Source: Fusobacterium sp.
Lineage (GTDB): Bacteria; Fusobacteriota; Fusobacteriia; Fusobacteriales; Fusobacteriaceae
Length of the DNA: 55,776 bases
Assembly (NCBI GenBank): GCA_019410665.1
Contig: DXSD01000001.1
Coordinates: 1 to 55,776 of the forward strand
Reading direction: 5' to 3'
Below, in pieces: positions 18,062-28,150 of the stretch. Below the pieces are notes generated by a model that worked only from the letters and a program-made list of their open reading frames with translations, was not told the DNA's origin and did not search any database. How positions within the stretch are numbered: position 1 is the stretch's first letter; each line of letters opens with the position of its first letter. The position numbers were made by a program, and so were the translations under genes.

Positions 18062-19018
18062 ATGACAAAAATATATATAGCTCCAATAGCTGGAGTTACA
18101 GATTACACTTATAGAGGAATATTAAAAGAGTTTAAACCTGACATGTTATTTACAGAGATGGTAAGTATAAATGCAATGGAATGTGCATCTGAAAAAACTT
18201 TAAAAGTGATTTTAAGATTAAGAGAGGGAGATTCTGTTCAACTCTTTGGAAAAGATATTCCTAAGATGGTAGAAAGTGCCAAATTTGTAGAGAGAATGGG
18301 AGTAAAACATATAGATATAAACTCAGGTTGTCCTATGAGAAAGATAACTAATAATGGTTATGGATCAGCACTTATGGAGAAACCAGATCATATAAAAGCT
18401 ATGTTATCAGAATTAAGAAGTGCATTAAATGATGATACTGGGTTATCTATAAAGATAAGAGCTGGATATAAGGAGTTTAAAAATCCTGTAGAGATAGCTA
18501 AGATTGCTGAAGAAGTTGGATGTAAGCACATTACAGTGCATGGAAGAACTAGAGAGCAGATGTATAGTGGAAAAGCTGACTGGAGCATAATAAAAGGGGT
18601 AAAAGAGAGTGTATCTATTCCAGTAATTGGAAATGGGGATATATTTACAGCTGAAGATGCTAAAGAGAGAATAGATTACTCTGGTGTAGATGGAATAATG
18701 TTAGCTAGAGGTATTTTTGGAAATCCTTGGCTTATTAGAGATATTAGAGAGTATTTAGAGCATGGGAAAATACTTCATCCAGTTACTTCATTAGATAGAG
18801 TAAATATGGCAATAGAGCATACTAGAAGAACTCAGATAGAGCATCCAGAAAGACCTTTTATATTTGAGCTTAGAAAGCATCTATGTTGGTATTTAAAAGG
18901 GATTAGAAATTCTAATGCTATAAGGGATAAGATAAATCATACTGATAAATATGAGGAGATATTGGATTTATTAAATATGATAAAAGTGGGAATAGAGCAA
19001 GAGGGAGTTGAAGAGTAA
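18062..19018 (+). CDS. dusB: tRNA-dihydrouridine synthase (DusB family)
   Basis: FMN enzyme that reduces uridine to dihydrouridine in tRNA D-loops. The 318 residues contain the family signature: APIAGVTD at the N-terminus, MVSINAMEC, the catalytic-cysteine region INSGCPMRKI, the HGRTREQMYSG loop and GNGDIFTAEDA near the FMN phosphate. The frame is open from 18044, but that ATG overlaps the GGAGG site at 18046-18050, so the ATG at 18062 is the start. It overlaps mutS by one base. Confidence 0.92.
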   Translation: MTKIYIAPIAGVTDYTYRGILKEFKPDMLFTEMVSINAMECASEKTLKVILRLREGDSVQLFGKDIPKMVESAKFVERMGVKHIDINSGCPMRKITNNGYGSALMEKPDHIKAMLSELRSALNDDTGLSIKIRAGYKEFKNPVEIAKIAEEVGCKHITVHGRTREQMYSGKADWSIIKGVKESVSIPVIGNGDIFTAEDAKERIDYSGVDGIMLARGIFGNPWLIRDIREYLEHGKILHPVTSLDRVNMAIEHTRRTQIEHPERPFIFELRKHLCWYLKGIRNSNAIRDKINHTDKYEEILDLLNMIKVGIEQEGVEE

Positions 19019-21642
19019 TGGCAGAAACGCCACTTATGAGTCAGTATAAAGAGATAAAAGCTCAATACACTGACAGTATACTATTTTTTAGACTTGGGGA
19101 TTTTTATGAGATGTTTTTTGAAGATGCTGTTACAGCTTCAAAGGAGTTAGGACTTACCCTTACAAGTAGAAATAGAGAGAAGGGGTATGATGTTCCATTA
19201 GCTGGAATACCTTACCATTCTGTGGCATCATATATAGCTAAACTTGTAAATAAAGGATATAAGGTGGCAATATGTGATCAAGTAGAGGATCCTAAAGCTG
19301 CTAAAGGAATAGTAAAAAGAGAGGTAACTAGAATAATAACTCCCGGAACTATAATAGATACTGATTTTCTTGATGAAAAGAGCAATAACTATTTAATGGG
19401 AATAAAGATAACTGATGAGTATGGAGCTCTAGCCTATATAGATATTACTACTGGAGAGTTTAAAACTAGTGAGATAGTAGGAGAGGAGATATTTTTTAGA
19501 TTATTAGGAGAGATAAATAAGATATCCCCTAAAGAGATCCTTTTAGATGAAAAAACCTATGATAACTATATAGAGGAGTTTAAAAAACATAACTCTTTAA
19601 ATGAGATAAAATTTACTAAAAGTGTAGAGAGAAAGAAGTCTGAAGAGTACTTAAAAGAGTATTTTAAAGTAATCTCATTAGAAAGTTTTGGTATCAAGGA
19701 GAAAAAGGGTGCTATTGTAGTATCTGCTATGGTACTTGAGTATGTAGTAGACTTACAAAAAGGAAAGGAACTTCCTATTACAAATATAGGTTATGTAGGT
19801 AGTGAAAATGTAATGGAGTTAAATATCACTACTCAAAGAAATTTAGATATTATTGATAATCATAGGGAAAAAAATAGTACTGGAACTTTACTTTGGGTAA
19901 TGGATCAATGTATGACATCTATGGGAAGTAGACTTTTAAAAAAGTTTATAAAAAATCCTTTATTAGATGTAGAAAAGATTAAAGAGAGACAAAGAGATAC
20001 TGGTTATTTTATAGAGAGTGTACTTCTTAGAGAAGAGATAAGAGAAAAGTTAAAAAATATCTATGATATAGAGAGAATAATAGGTAAACTTATATTAGAA
20101 ACAGAAAATGGAAGAGATCTTATAGCTCTAAAAAATTCAATAATTAACTCTTTAGAGATATTTAAATTATTAAAAGGAAATAAACTTTTTCAGATAGATG
20201 TAAAGGTTTTAGTAGATATCTATAATATGATAGAGAAAGCTATTGTTGATGAACCACCATTTTCTATTAGAGAGGGTGGAGTTATAAAAGCTGGTTATAA
20301 CTCAGATTTAGATGAGTTGCATGGAATCTCAAGAGATGGAAAAGATTACATCTTAGAAATAGAGAATAGAGAGAGGGAAAGAACAGGAATAAAGGGATTA
20401 AAGATCAAATACAATAAGGTTTTTGGATACTTTATTGAAGTTACAAAGGCTAATATATCTTTAGTTCCAGAAGATTATATAAGAAAGCAAACTTTAGCTA
20501 ATGCTGAGAGATATATAGTAGCAGACTTAAAAGAGTATGAAGAGAAGGTGCTCAATGCTAAAGAGAGGATAGAAAACTTAGAATACTATCTTTTTAAAGA
20601 GTTAACTAGTGAAATTAAAAAGTATAGAAAAGAGTTACAAGATTTAGCTTATAAAGTTGCCTATTTAGATGTAATTACAGATTTTGCTCATATAGCAGTG
20701 AAAAATTCCTACGTTCAACCAGAGATAAATGATGGAGAAGATATAGAGATAATAGCTGGAAGACATCCAGTTGTAGAGAGATTAATCCCAGCTGGAGAGT
20801 TTGTAAAGAACAATATTGTTTTTGATGATAAGAGAGAGATAATAATTCTTACAGGACCAAATATGTCTGGTAAATCTACATATATGAAGCAGACAGCTCT
20901 AATAATAATAATGGCTCATATTGGGTCTTATGTACCAGCTAATTATGCAAAAATTGGACTTGTAGATAAGATATTTACAAGGGTAGGAGCAAGTGATGAT
21001 CTACTTACTGGACAGTCTACTTTTATGCTAGAGATGAGTGAAGTTGCTAACATTGTAAATAGTGCTACTAAGAGATCTTTTATAATTCTAGATGAGATAG
21101 GAAGAGGAACTTCAACTTTTGATGGAATCTCAATAGCAACAGCTATCACTGAGTATATCCACGAGAATATAGGAGCAAAGACTATTTTTGCTACCCACTA
21201 TCATGAATTAACTCAACTAGAAGAGAAACTTGAAAAGGCAGAAAATTTTAGAATTGAAGTAAAGGAAAATGATAAGGAGATTATCTTCTTAAGAGAGATT
21301 GTAAAAGGTGGAGCTGATAAATCTTATGGAATAGAGGTAGCAAGACTTGCAGGACTTCCTAAAGAGATATTAGATAGATCCAAAGCTGTTTTAAAAAGAT
21401 TAGAAGAGAGAAAAGAGATAGTAGAGAAAAAATTAGGAGGGGAGCAACTTTTACTATTTGGGAATCCAACTCCTAAGGATGATGAATGTAAATGTAAGAG
21501 GGATGAGCTAAAAGGCAAGGAACTTACTAAGGAGCAGAAAATAGTAATGAGGGTACTAGATGAGATAGAACCTGAAAAGTTAACACCATTGGAAGCTTTA
21601 TTAAAACTCAATGAGTTGAAAAAAATATTAAGTGGGAGTTAA
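19018..21642 (+). CDS. mutS: DNA mismatch repair ATPase MutS
   Basis: Recognises base mismatches and small loops and starts repair. The 874-residue length is standard. The mismatch-reading FYE motif is at 29-31, Walker A GPNMSGKST at 613-621, and Walker B ILDE with D692/E693 followed by IGRGTSTFDG. The C-terminus has the usual short helical tail. It shares one base with dusB and is followed after 2 bp by the LptC/LptA-like gene. No mutL is present in the window. Sequence looks intact, so mismatch repair should work if MutL is elsewhere. Confidence 0.97.
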   Translation: MAETPLMSQYKEIKAQYTDSILFFRLGDFYEMFFEDAVTASKELGLTLTSRNREKGYDVPLAGIPYHSVASYIAKLVNKGYKVAICDQVEDPKAAKGIVKREVTRIITPGTIIDTDFLDEKSNNYLMGIKITDEYGALAYIDITTGEFKTSEIVGEEIFFRLLGEINKISPKEILLDEKTYDNYIEEFKKHNSLNEIKFTKSVERKKSEEYLKEYFKVISLESFGIKEKKGAIVVSAMVLEYVVDLQKGKELPITNIGYVGSENVMELNITTQRNLDIIDNHREKNSTGTLLWVMDQCMTSMGSRLLKKFIKNPLLDVEKIKERQRDTGYFIESVLLREEIREKLKNIYDIERIIGKLILETENGRDLIALKNSIINSLEIFKLLKGNKLFQIDVKVLVDIYNMIEKAIVDEPPFSIREGGVIKAGYNSDLDELHGISRDGKDYILEIENRERERTGIKGLKIKYNKVFGYFIEVTKANISLVPEDYIRKQTLANAERYIVADLKEYEEKVLNAKERIENLEYYLFKELTSEIKKYRKELQDLAYKVAYLDVITDFAHIAVKNSYVQPEINDGEDIEIIAGRHPVVERLIPAGEFVKNNIVFDDKREIIILTGPNMSGKSTYMKQTALIIIMAHIGSYVPANYAKIGLVDKIFTRVGASDDLLTGQSTFMLEMSEVANIVNSATKRSFIILDEIGRGTSTFDGISIATAITEYIHENIGAKTIFATHYHELTQLEEKLEKAENFRIEVKENDKEIIFLREIVKGGADKSYGIEVARLAGLPKEILDRSKAVLKRLEERKEIVEKKLGGEQLLLFGNPTPKDDECKCKRDELKGKELTKEQKIVMRVLDEIEPEKLTPLEALLKLNELKKILSGS

Positions 21643-21644
21643 AT

Positions 21645-24329
21645 ATGGATAAGAAAAAAATAGGATATGTAGTGGGAATAGTTGTATTGGTTATATTGGG
21701 GTATCTTAATTACTTTGGAGAAGAGGAAAACCTTGGAAAGACAGAGCAGGTTATAGAAACGAGCAATGTAACTTATAAAAATGAAGATTATGAAGTAGAG
21801 GCTGAGCTACAAAAAGATTATATCCAAGAAAAGGAAACAGGTTTTGAAAAAGCGAAAGCTAAGGTAAATGAGTTACTAATCAGTGGAGATAATGTTTTTA
21901 TTGATAAGGTTAGAAACTTGATTTTAAAGCACAATATTCTTGGAATAAGTCCTAATGGTTGGAGTTTTAAAGCTGAGGATATAAATTATAATAAAGCAAA
22001 AGATGAGGTTACTTCAAATACAGGGGTAACAGCTATCAATGAAGAGAAAAATGTAAAAATATCTGGTCAAAACTTTATAACTGACTCTAAAATGAGTTAT
22101 ATTGAGTTAACTAAAGATGTAATTTTGGAAAATGATGATATAGCTTTAAAGGGAGATAGAGGAAGTTATGAGGATATAAGTAAGATAGTATTTCTCTACG
22201 ATAATATAACATTAGAAGGAAGAGGAGAGAATACAGGATTAATTGATGGACATTTTAAAACTTTAAAATATGATTTAGAAAAGAAAACTTTAGAAGCTTG
22301 GGAACCTTTTGATATTCTTTATAAAGGGATGAAACTTTCTGCAGAATCACTATATTTTAAAGAGAATAGTGAAGTTTTAAAAATTTCTAAAAATGTTATA
22401 GTAGAGGTAGAGGGATTTAAAATCTATGTAGATAGATTAGAGAAAAAAGAGAATAGTAGTATCTTAAACATTTTTGGAAAGATAAAAGGAAGTAATGGAG
22501 TTTATTCTTTTGAGGGAGATAAGGGAACTTATGATACAGAGAGCAAACTTTTAACTATTGTTGGAAATATTAATGGAACTTCAATTAAAGGAGAGAAGTT
22601 AGTAGGAGATAAATTAGTTTATAATAGCAATAGTAAAAATATGGCTCTTTCTAGTAAAAATAGTGTAAAATACTCTTCTGCTGATGGAGAGCTGATTACT
22701 AAGGTAATCAATTATAATAGTGAAACTAAAGAACTTACAAGTGAAGGAAGTTATACATTTAAAGGTCCTAAATATGAAAGTGAAGGAAAAAAACTTTACT
22801 ATAATGATATGACAAAAGATATAAAAATTACTCAAGGGTATCTACTAGATAAGAGTAAAAAGCAGAAAATAAAAGGGGAGAAGTTAGCTTATAACACTTC
22901 TACTCAAGATAGTTCAGTAGTTGGAAATGCTTATATGGAAGATGAAAAATATAGTTTAAATAGTGATAGTATTATCTATACAGCTACTGATAAAAATGCT
23001 ACAATAAAAGGGGAGTATGTAGCAAAAGCTAGAGATAATAGCATAACTTTAAAAGGAAAAGATGCTACATATAACCAAGGAACAGGAGAGTTTTTAAGTA
23101 AGGGAGAAGTAGAGTTTTCAGGAGAGAATTACTTAGCTAGGGGAACTAATCTAACTTATAATACAAGTTCTGGATTTGGAAAGTTAGAAAGTGGAATAAC
23201 TGTAGAAAACTTAAAAGATAATTTTAAAATAACTGGAGATAATTTCTCTTTTAAAAATGGAGAGTATTTAGCAATAGATGGAAACTTACATATGGTTGGA
23301 GAGAAGATTATTGCAGATTCTCAAAGGGCAAGATATGATTTAAAAGATGAAAATATCTATATTCCAGAGAGGATAGATTTTAAAACTAAAGATGGAAAAA
23401 CTTCTGGTACTATGAGTAAGGGAATCTATTATACAGAGGACTCAAAATTTTCTGGAAATAATTTTAATGGAAAAAGTAATGAGAATACTTTAAAAAGTAA
23501 TAAGATGACATATTTTTCTAAAGATGATAAAGCTTTATTTTCAGGAAATGTTGTAATGAAAGATACAGAATCTACATTTAGAGGAGAAAAACTTGAGTAT
23601 TTCCCAGAAAGTGAAATGGTAAAGGCTTTAGAGAGATACACTATTGATTATAAGGATTTTAAATTTACTGGAGAAAATGGAGAGTTTAACAATAAAACTG
23701 GTATTTTAAAAGGGAATAGATCTGATGTTGTAACAGCTAATGGAGATAGATTTATCTCTGATAAGTTGTATGGTAATTTAAATGAGATGATATTGGATTT
23801 CTCAGGAAATGTAAATGGGCACATAAAGGATCAAGGAGTAATTACTAGATTTAAAGGAGATTTTGCAAGGGTATACTTTAAAAATAGTGGCAGATATGAG
23901 ATCTTGAGAAGTGAAGTGAGAGAAAATGCTGTATTTATCCAAAATGAAAAGACTTTAGAGTCTGATTATATAGAGATTGACTCAATTAGAAAATTAGTTT
24001 TCTCTAAAGAAAATACAAAATTAATTATTGATGATGAGAAAAATGGAAAAACAATTATAACTTCATCAGTGGCAGAAGTTGATATAAATGAAGATATTGC
24101 TACACTTATAGGAAATGTAAAAATAGATAATGAAAATTCTGAATATGGAATTACTAAAGTTACAGCAGATAGAGGAGTAATTAAACAAAAAGCTGGAACT
24201 TTGGAGTTAATAGGTCATGTTGAGATAGAGAATAATGACTCAATACTACAAGCAGATAGAGGTATTTATAATATGGCTAATAAAAAAATAAAAGCTTCTG
24301 GAAATGTTTATGTAGAATATAAGAAATAA
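21645..24329 (+). CDS. Long LptC/LptA-like OstA-repeat periplasmic protein
   Basis: An 894-residue protein with one N-terminal membrane helix (about 6-24) and a very long periplasmic part. From about residue 110 it is a run of OstA/LptA-type beta repeats: short strands alternating with GD-x-(L/G)-x-Y turns and GN(V/I) strands, such as GEKLVYN, SLNSDSIIYT and ATYNQGTGEF. This is the fold that forms the LPS bridge across the periplasm. Normal LptC and LptA are each about 180-200 residues, so this is several times longer and anchored like LptC. lptB follows after 10 bp, supporting a lipopolysaccharide-transport role. A fused LptC-LptA function is inferred. Confidence 0.75.
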   Translation: MDKKKIGYVVGIVVLVILGYLNYFGEEENLGKTEQVIETSNVTYKNEDYEVEAELQKDYIQEKETGFEKAKAKVNELLISGDNVFIDKVRNLILKHNILGISPNGWSFKAEDINYNKAKDEVTSNTGVTAINEEKNVKISGQNFITDSKMSYIELTKDVILENDDIALKGDRGSYEDISKIVFLYDNITLEGRGENTGLIDGHFKTLKYDLEKKTLEAWEPFDILYKGMKLSAESLYFKENSEVLKISKNVIVEVEGFKIYVDRLEKKENSSILNIFGKIKGSNGVYSFEGDKGTYDTESKLLTIVGNINGTSIKGEKLVGDKLVYNSNSKNMALSSKNSVKYSSADGELITKVINYNSETKELTSEGSYTFKGPKYESEGKKLYYNDMTKDIKITQGYLLDKSKKQKIKGEKLAYNTSTQDSSVVGNAYMEDEKYSLNSDSIIYTATDKNATIKGEYVAKARDNSITLKGKDATYNQGTGEFLSKGEVEFSGENYLARGTNLTYNTSSGFGKLESGITVENLKDNFKITGDNFSFKNGEYLAIDGNLHMVGEKIIADSQRARYDLKDENIYIPERIDFKTKDGKTSGTMSKGIYYTEDSKFSGNNFNGKSNENTLKSNKMTYFSKDDKALFSGNVVMKDTESTFRGEKLEYFPESEMVKALERYTIDYKDFKFTGENGEFNNKTGILKGNRSDVVTANGDRFISDKLYGNLNEMILDFSGNVNGHIKDQGVITRFKGDFARVYFKNSGRYEILRSEVRENAVFIQNEKTLESDYIEIDSIRKLVFSKENTKLIIDDEKNGKTIITSSVAEVDINEDIATLIGNVKIDNENSEYGITKVTADRGVIKQKAGTLELIGHVEIENNDSILQADRGIYNMANKKIKASGNVYVEYKK

Positions 24330-24339
24330 GGAGATAAGT

Positions 24340-25065
24340 ATGATAAATTTATCAGCTCAAAATCTATGTAAAAGCTATAAAAAAAGAAAAGTTGTAGATA
24401 ATGTGAGTTTAGAGGTACAAAAAGGTGAGATTGTTGGACTTTTAGGACCAAATGGTGCTGGAAAAACAACAACTTTCTATATGATAACAGGGATAGTCAA
24501 GCCTGAAAGTGGAAAGGTATTTTGTGATGGTATAGAGGTTACTGATTATCCTATGTATAAAAGAGCTAATATGGGAATTGGATATCTAGCTCAAGAGCCT
24601 TCTATCTTTAGAAACTTAACAGTAACAGAAAATATAGCTGCTGTCCTTGAGATGAAAAATATAAGTAAAGCTGAACAAAAGGAAACAATAGATAAATTAT
24701 TAGAGGAATTTAAACTTACTCATGTTAAAAATTCTCTAGGTTTTTCATTATCAGGAGGAGAGAGAAGAAGGGTAGAGATTGCTAGAACAATAGCTAATAA
24801 TCCTAACTTTATACTTTTAGATGAGCCCTTTGCAGGAGTTGATCCTATAGCTGTTGAGGATATACAACAAATAATAAGATATCTTAAAAATAGAGGTTTA
24901 GGGATTTTAATCACTGACCACAGTGTAAGAGAGACCCTTAGAATTACAGAAAAAGCTTATATAATGGCACAGGGAAAAGTTCTAATAAGCGGAACTCCTA
25001 AAGAGATAGCAGAGAATGAAACTGCTAGAAAGATATATCTAGGAGAGAAATTTAAACTGGATTAA
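24340..25065 (+). CDS. lptB: LPS export ABC transporter ATPase LptB
   Basis: Cytoplasmic ATPase that powers extraction of lipopolysaccharide by LptFG. The 241 residues have Walker A GPNGAGKT (36-43), Q-loop near Q85, the LptB-type signature LSGGERRRVEIAR (137-149), Walker B ILLDEP (158-163) and the H-loop histidine in TDHSVRET. The GERRR-EIAR version and direct linkage to the OstA-repeat gene distinguish it from related amino-acid transporters. lptF and lptG lie 8-10 kb downstream. Confidence 0.95.
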   Translation: MINLSAQNLCKSYKKRKVVDNVSLEVQKGEIVGLLGPNGAGKTTTFYMITGIVKPESGKVFCDGIEVTDYPMYKRANMGIGYLAQEPSIFRNLTVTENIAAVLEMKNISKAEQKETIDKLLEEFKLTHVKNSLGFSLSGGERRRVEIARTIANNPNFILLDEPFAGVDPIAVEDIQQIIRYLKNRGLGILITDHSVRETLRITEKAYIMAQGKVLISGTPKEIAENETARKIYLGEKFKLD

Positions 25066-25105
25066 ACTTTAATTTAAAAATAGAAATAAATAAACTGGAG
25101 GAACT

Positions 25106-27706
25106 ATGTTAACAGGAAATCAAATTAGAAAAGAGTTCATAGAATTCTTTAAAAAGAAAAATCACAAACATTTTGAAAGTGCATCTTTAATACCAGATGA
25201 CCCAACACTTTTATTAACAGTTGCAGGAATGGTACCTTTTAAACCATATTTCTTAGGACAAAAGGAAGCTCCATATCCAAGAGTAACTACTTATCAAAAA
25301 TCAATCAGAACTAACGACTTAGAAAATGTTGGAAGAACAGCTAGACACCATACTTTCTTTGAGATGTTAGGAAACTTCTCATTTGGAGATTATTTCAAAG
25401 AGGAAGCAATAGTTTGGTCTTGGGAATTCGTAACAGAAGTATTAGGATTAGACAAGGACAAATTATGGGTATCTGTATTTACAACAGATGATGAAGCTGA
25501 AAAAATTTGGATAGAGAAGTGTAACTTCCCTAAAGAGAGAATAGTAAGACTTGGAGAAGATGAGAACTGGTGGGCAGCTGGACCAACAGGTTCTTGTGGA
25601 CCTTGTTCAGAAATCCACGTAGACTTAGGACCAGCTTATGGAGGAGATGAGAACTCTAAGCTTGGAGATGAGGGAACAGACAACCGTTTCATAGAGATTT
25701 GGAACCTAGTATTTACAGAGTGGAATAGAATGGAAGATGGATCATTAGAGCCACTACCTAAGAAAAATATAGATACTGGAGCTGGACTAGAGAGAGTTAC
25801 TGCTATGGTACAAGGTAAGTCTAACAACTTTGAAACAGACTTATTATTCCCATTAGTAGAAGAGGCTGGAAGATTAACTAATACTAAATATGGAGAGGAT
25901 AAAGAAAAAGACTTCTCTTTAAAAGTTATAACTGACCACTCAAGAGCAGTTACTTTCTTAATAAATGATGGAGTAATCCCATCTAATGAAGGAAGAGGAT
26001 ATGTATTAAGAAGAATCTTAAGAAGAGCTGTAAGACACGGAAGATTATTAGGACAATCAGAGTTATTCCTATATAAGATGGTAGATAAAGTTGTAGAGAT
26101 GATGAATGAAGCTTATCCAGATTTAAATGACAACTTAGAGCACATCAAAAAAGTAGTTAAGATAGAGGAAGAGAAATTCTCTCGTACTCTTGACCAAGGA
26201 ATACAACTTGTAAACCAAGAGATAGAAAAAGTAAAATCAGAGGGTGGAAAGAAACTTTCTGGAGATATAACTTTCAGACTATATGACACTTATGGATTCC
26301 CATATGAGTTAACTGAAGAGATATGTGAAGAGAATGGTGTAGAGGTTTCAAGAGAAGAGTTTGAAGCTAAGATGGAAGAGCAAAAAGAGAAAGCAAGAGC
26401 AGCTAGAGAAGTTGTAATGGAAAAAGGACAAGATAGCTTTATCGAAGAGTTCTATGATAAATATGGAGCTACTAACTTTGTAGGATATGAAACTTTAAAA
26501 GAGACAGCTAAATTATTAAGTATCAGAGAGGGAAAAGATGGAAAAACTCTTATGATATTTGATACAACTCCTTTCTATGGAGAATCTGGAGGACAAGCTG
26601 CTGATACAGGAGTTATATCTGGTAATGGATTTGAAGGAAAAGTAGTAGATGTTCAAAAACAAAAAGGAATATTTACTCATACAGTTGAAGTAATAAAAGG
26701 AGAAGCTAAAGAGGGAGAGGAGTATCTATTAGAAGTAGATGAGATGAATAGACTTGCTACTGCTAAAAACCATACAGCTACTCACTTATTACACAAAGCC
26801 TTAAGAGAGGTATTAGGAACTCATGTTCAACAAGCTGGATCACTAGTAAATGGACAAAGATTAAGATTTGACTTTAACCACTATGAAGCTATGACAGCTG
26901 AAGAGATTGAAAAAGTAGAAAACTTAGTAAATGAAAAAATTGCTGAGTCTCTATGTGTAACTATAAAAGATATGAGTATGGATGAAGCTAAAAAAGAGGG
27001 AGCTATGGCTCTATTTGGAGACAAATATGGAGATGTAGTAAGAGTTGTAAAAGTAGATGACTTCTCTATTGAGCTTTGTGGAGGAACTCACATAGATAAT
27101 ATTGCTAAAATAGGATTATTTAAGATAGAGTCTGAAAGTGGAATAGCTGCTGGAGTAAGAAGAATAGAGGCTGTAACAGGACTTGGAGCATATAAATTTG
27201 TTAAAAAGATGGAAAATACTCTTAAAGAGATAGCTAAGACAGTAAAATCTGATGAGGCTAATGTAGTTGAAAGAGTTGAAAAAATGACTGAAACTTTAAG
27301 AGAAAACTCTAAAGAGATAGAGGCTTTAAAAGCTAAAATAACAAATTTTGAAGCTGGATCATTAAATGAAGCTGCAGAAGAGATAAATGGAGTTAAAGTT
27401 GTAATAAAAACATTTAAGGATAAAACAGCTGAGGAGTTAAGACAAATGGTTGACTCGTTAAAAGAGAAGTTAGGAAGTTGTGTAGTAGTTCTTGCTTCTG
27501 GAGAGGATAAAGCTATATTTGCTGTAGGAGTAACTAAAGATCTAATAGGAAAAGTTAAAGCTGGAAATCTAGTTAAAGAAGCTGCTCAAATTGCTGGAGG
27601 AAATGGTGGAGGAAGACCAGATTTTGCTCAAGCTGGAGGAAAAGATGCAGCTAAGATAGAGGAAGCTGTAGCTAAAGTAAGAGAAACTTTAACAACTTTA
27701 TTATAA
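25106..27706 (+). CDS. alaS: Alanine--tRNA ligase
   Basis: Class II synthetase charging tRNA-Ala. The 866 residues contain an N-terminal catalytic core (RTARHHTFFEMLGNFSFGDYF is the start of the active site), the tRNA-recognition region, the editing domain with HTATH (556-560) and CGGTH (C658, H662), and a C-terminal Gly-rich domain (GGGRPDFAQAGG). Editing zinc ligands are all present. The start has a GGAGG site 40 bp after lptB; ruvX follows after 9 bp, an alaS-ruvX linkage common in bacteria. The gene shows noticeably more C-ending codons than its neighbours, as expected for a highly expressed gene. Confidence 0.98.
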   Translation: MLTGNQIRKEFIEFFKKKNHKHFESASLIPDDPTLLLTVAGMVPFKPYFLGQKEAPYPRVTTYQKSIRTNDLENVGRTARHHTFFEMLGNFSFGDYFKEEAIVWSWEFVTEVLGLDKDKLWVSVFTTDDEAEKIWIEKCNFPKERIVRLGEDENWWAAGPTGSCGPCSEIHVDLGPAYGGDENSKLGDEGTDNRFIEIWNLVFTEWNRMEDGSLEPLPKKNIDTGAGLERVTAMVQGKSNNFETDLLFPLVEEAGRLTNTKYGEDKEKDFSLKVITDHSRAVTFLINDGVIPSNEGRGYVLRRILRRAVRHGRLLGQSELFLYKMVDKVVEMMNEAYPDLNDNLEHIKKVVKIEEEKFSRTLDQGIQLVNQEIEKVKSEGGKKLSGDITFRLYDTYGFPYELTEEICEENGVEVSREEFEAKMEEQKEKARAAREVVMEKGQDSFIEEFYDKYGATNFVGYETLKETAKLLSIREGKDGKTLMIFDTTPFYGESGGQAADTGVISGNGFEGKVVDVQKQKGIFTHTVEVIKGEAKEGEEYLLEVDEMNRLATAKNHTATHLLHKALREVLGTHVQQAGSLVNGQRLRFDFNHYEAMTAEEIEKVENLVNEKIAESLCVTIKDMSMDEAKKEGAMALFGDKYGDVVRVVKVDDFSIELCGGTHIDNIAKIGLFKIESESGIAAGVRRIEAVTGLGAYKFVKKMENTLKEIAKTVKSDEANVVERVEKMTETLRENSKEIEALKAKITNFEAGSLNEAAEEINGVKVVIKTFKDKTAEELRQMVDSLKEKLGSCVVVLASGEDKAIFAVGVTKDLIGKVKAGNLVKEAAQIAGGNGGGRPDFAQAGGKDAAKIEEAVAKVRETLTTLL

Positions 27707-27715
27707 GAGGGAAAA

Positions 27716-28135
27716 ATGTATAAAAAATATGTTGCCTTAGATGTTGGTGATGTGAGGATAGGTGTGGCTAAATCAGATATAATGGGGATTTTAGCCACTC
27801 CCCTTGAAGTTATCGACAGAAGAAAAACAAAAGCAGTAAAAAGAATAGAAGAGATACTTATTCAGGAGAATACAAAATCTCTAGTTATAGGTATACCTAA
27901 AAGTTTAGATGGGACAGAAAAGAGACAAGCTGAAAAAGTAAGAGAGTTTATAGAGAAACTTAACAAAAATATAGAGGGATTAGAAATTTTTGAGGTTGAC
28001 GAAAGACTGACTACTGTTTCTGCAGATAGACTTCTTAATGAAAGTAATAAAAAGGGAGCTTTAGAAAAGAGAAAGGTAGTAGATAAAGTAGCAGCAGCTA
28101 TAATACTTCAGACTTTTTTAGATAGAAAAAAATAG
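27716..28135 (+). CDS. ruvX: Putative Holliday junction resolvase / pre-16S rRNA nuclease RuvX (YqgF)
   Basis: RNase H-fold nuclease of 139 residues, needed for 16S rRNA 5' maturation in E. coli and also proposed to act on Holliday junctions. Acidic residues are seen at D9 (ALDVGDVRIGVA), D95-E96 (VDERLTT) and near the C-terminus (VDKVAAAIIL). It lies between alaS and secD with short spacers. Confidence 0.92.
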   Translation: MYKKYVALDVGDVRIGVAKSDIMGILATPLEVIDRRKTKAVKRIEEILIQENTKSLVIGIPKSLDGTEKRQAEKVREFIEKLNKNIEGLEIFEVDERLTTVSADRLLNESNKKGALEKRKVVDKVAAAIILQTFLDRKK

Positions 28136-28150
28136 TAGCTGGAGGGGAAA

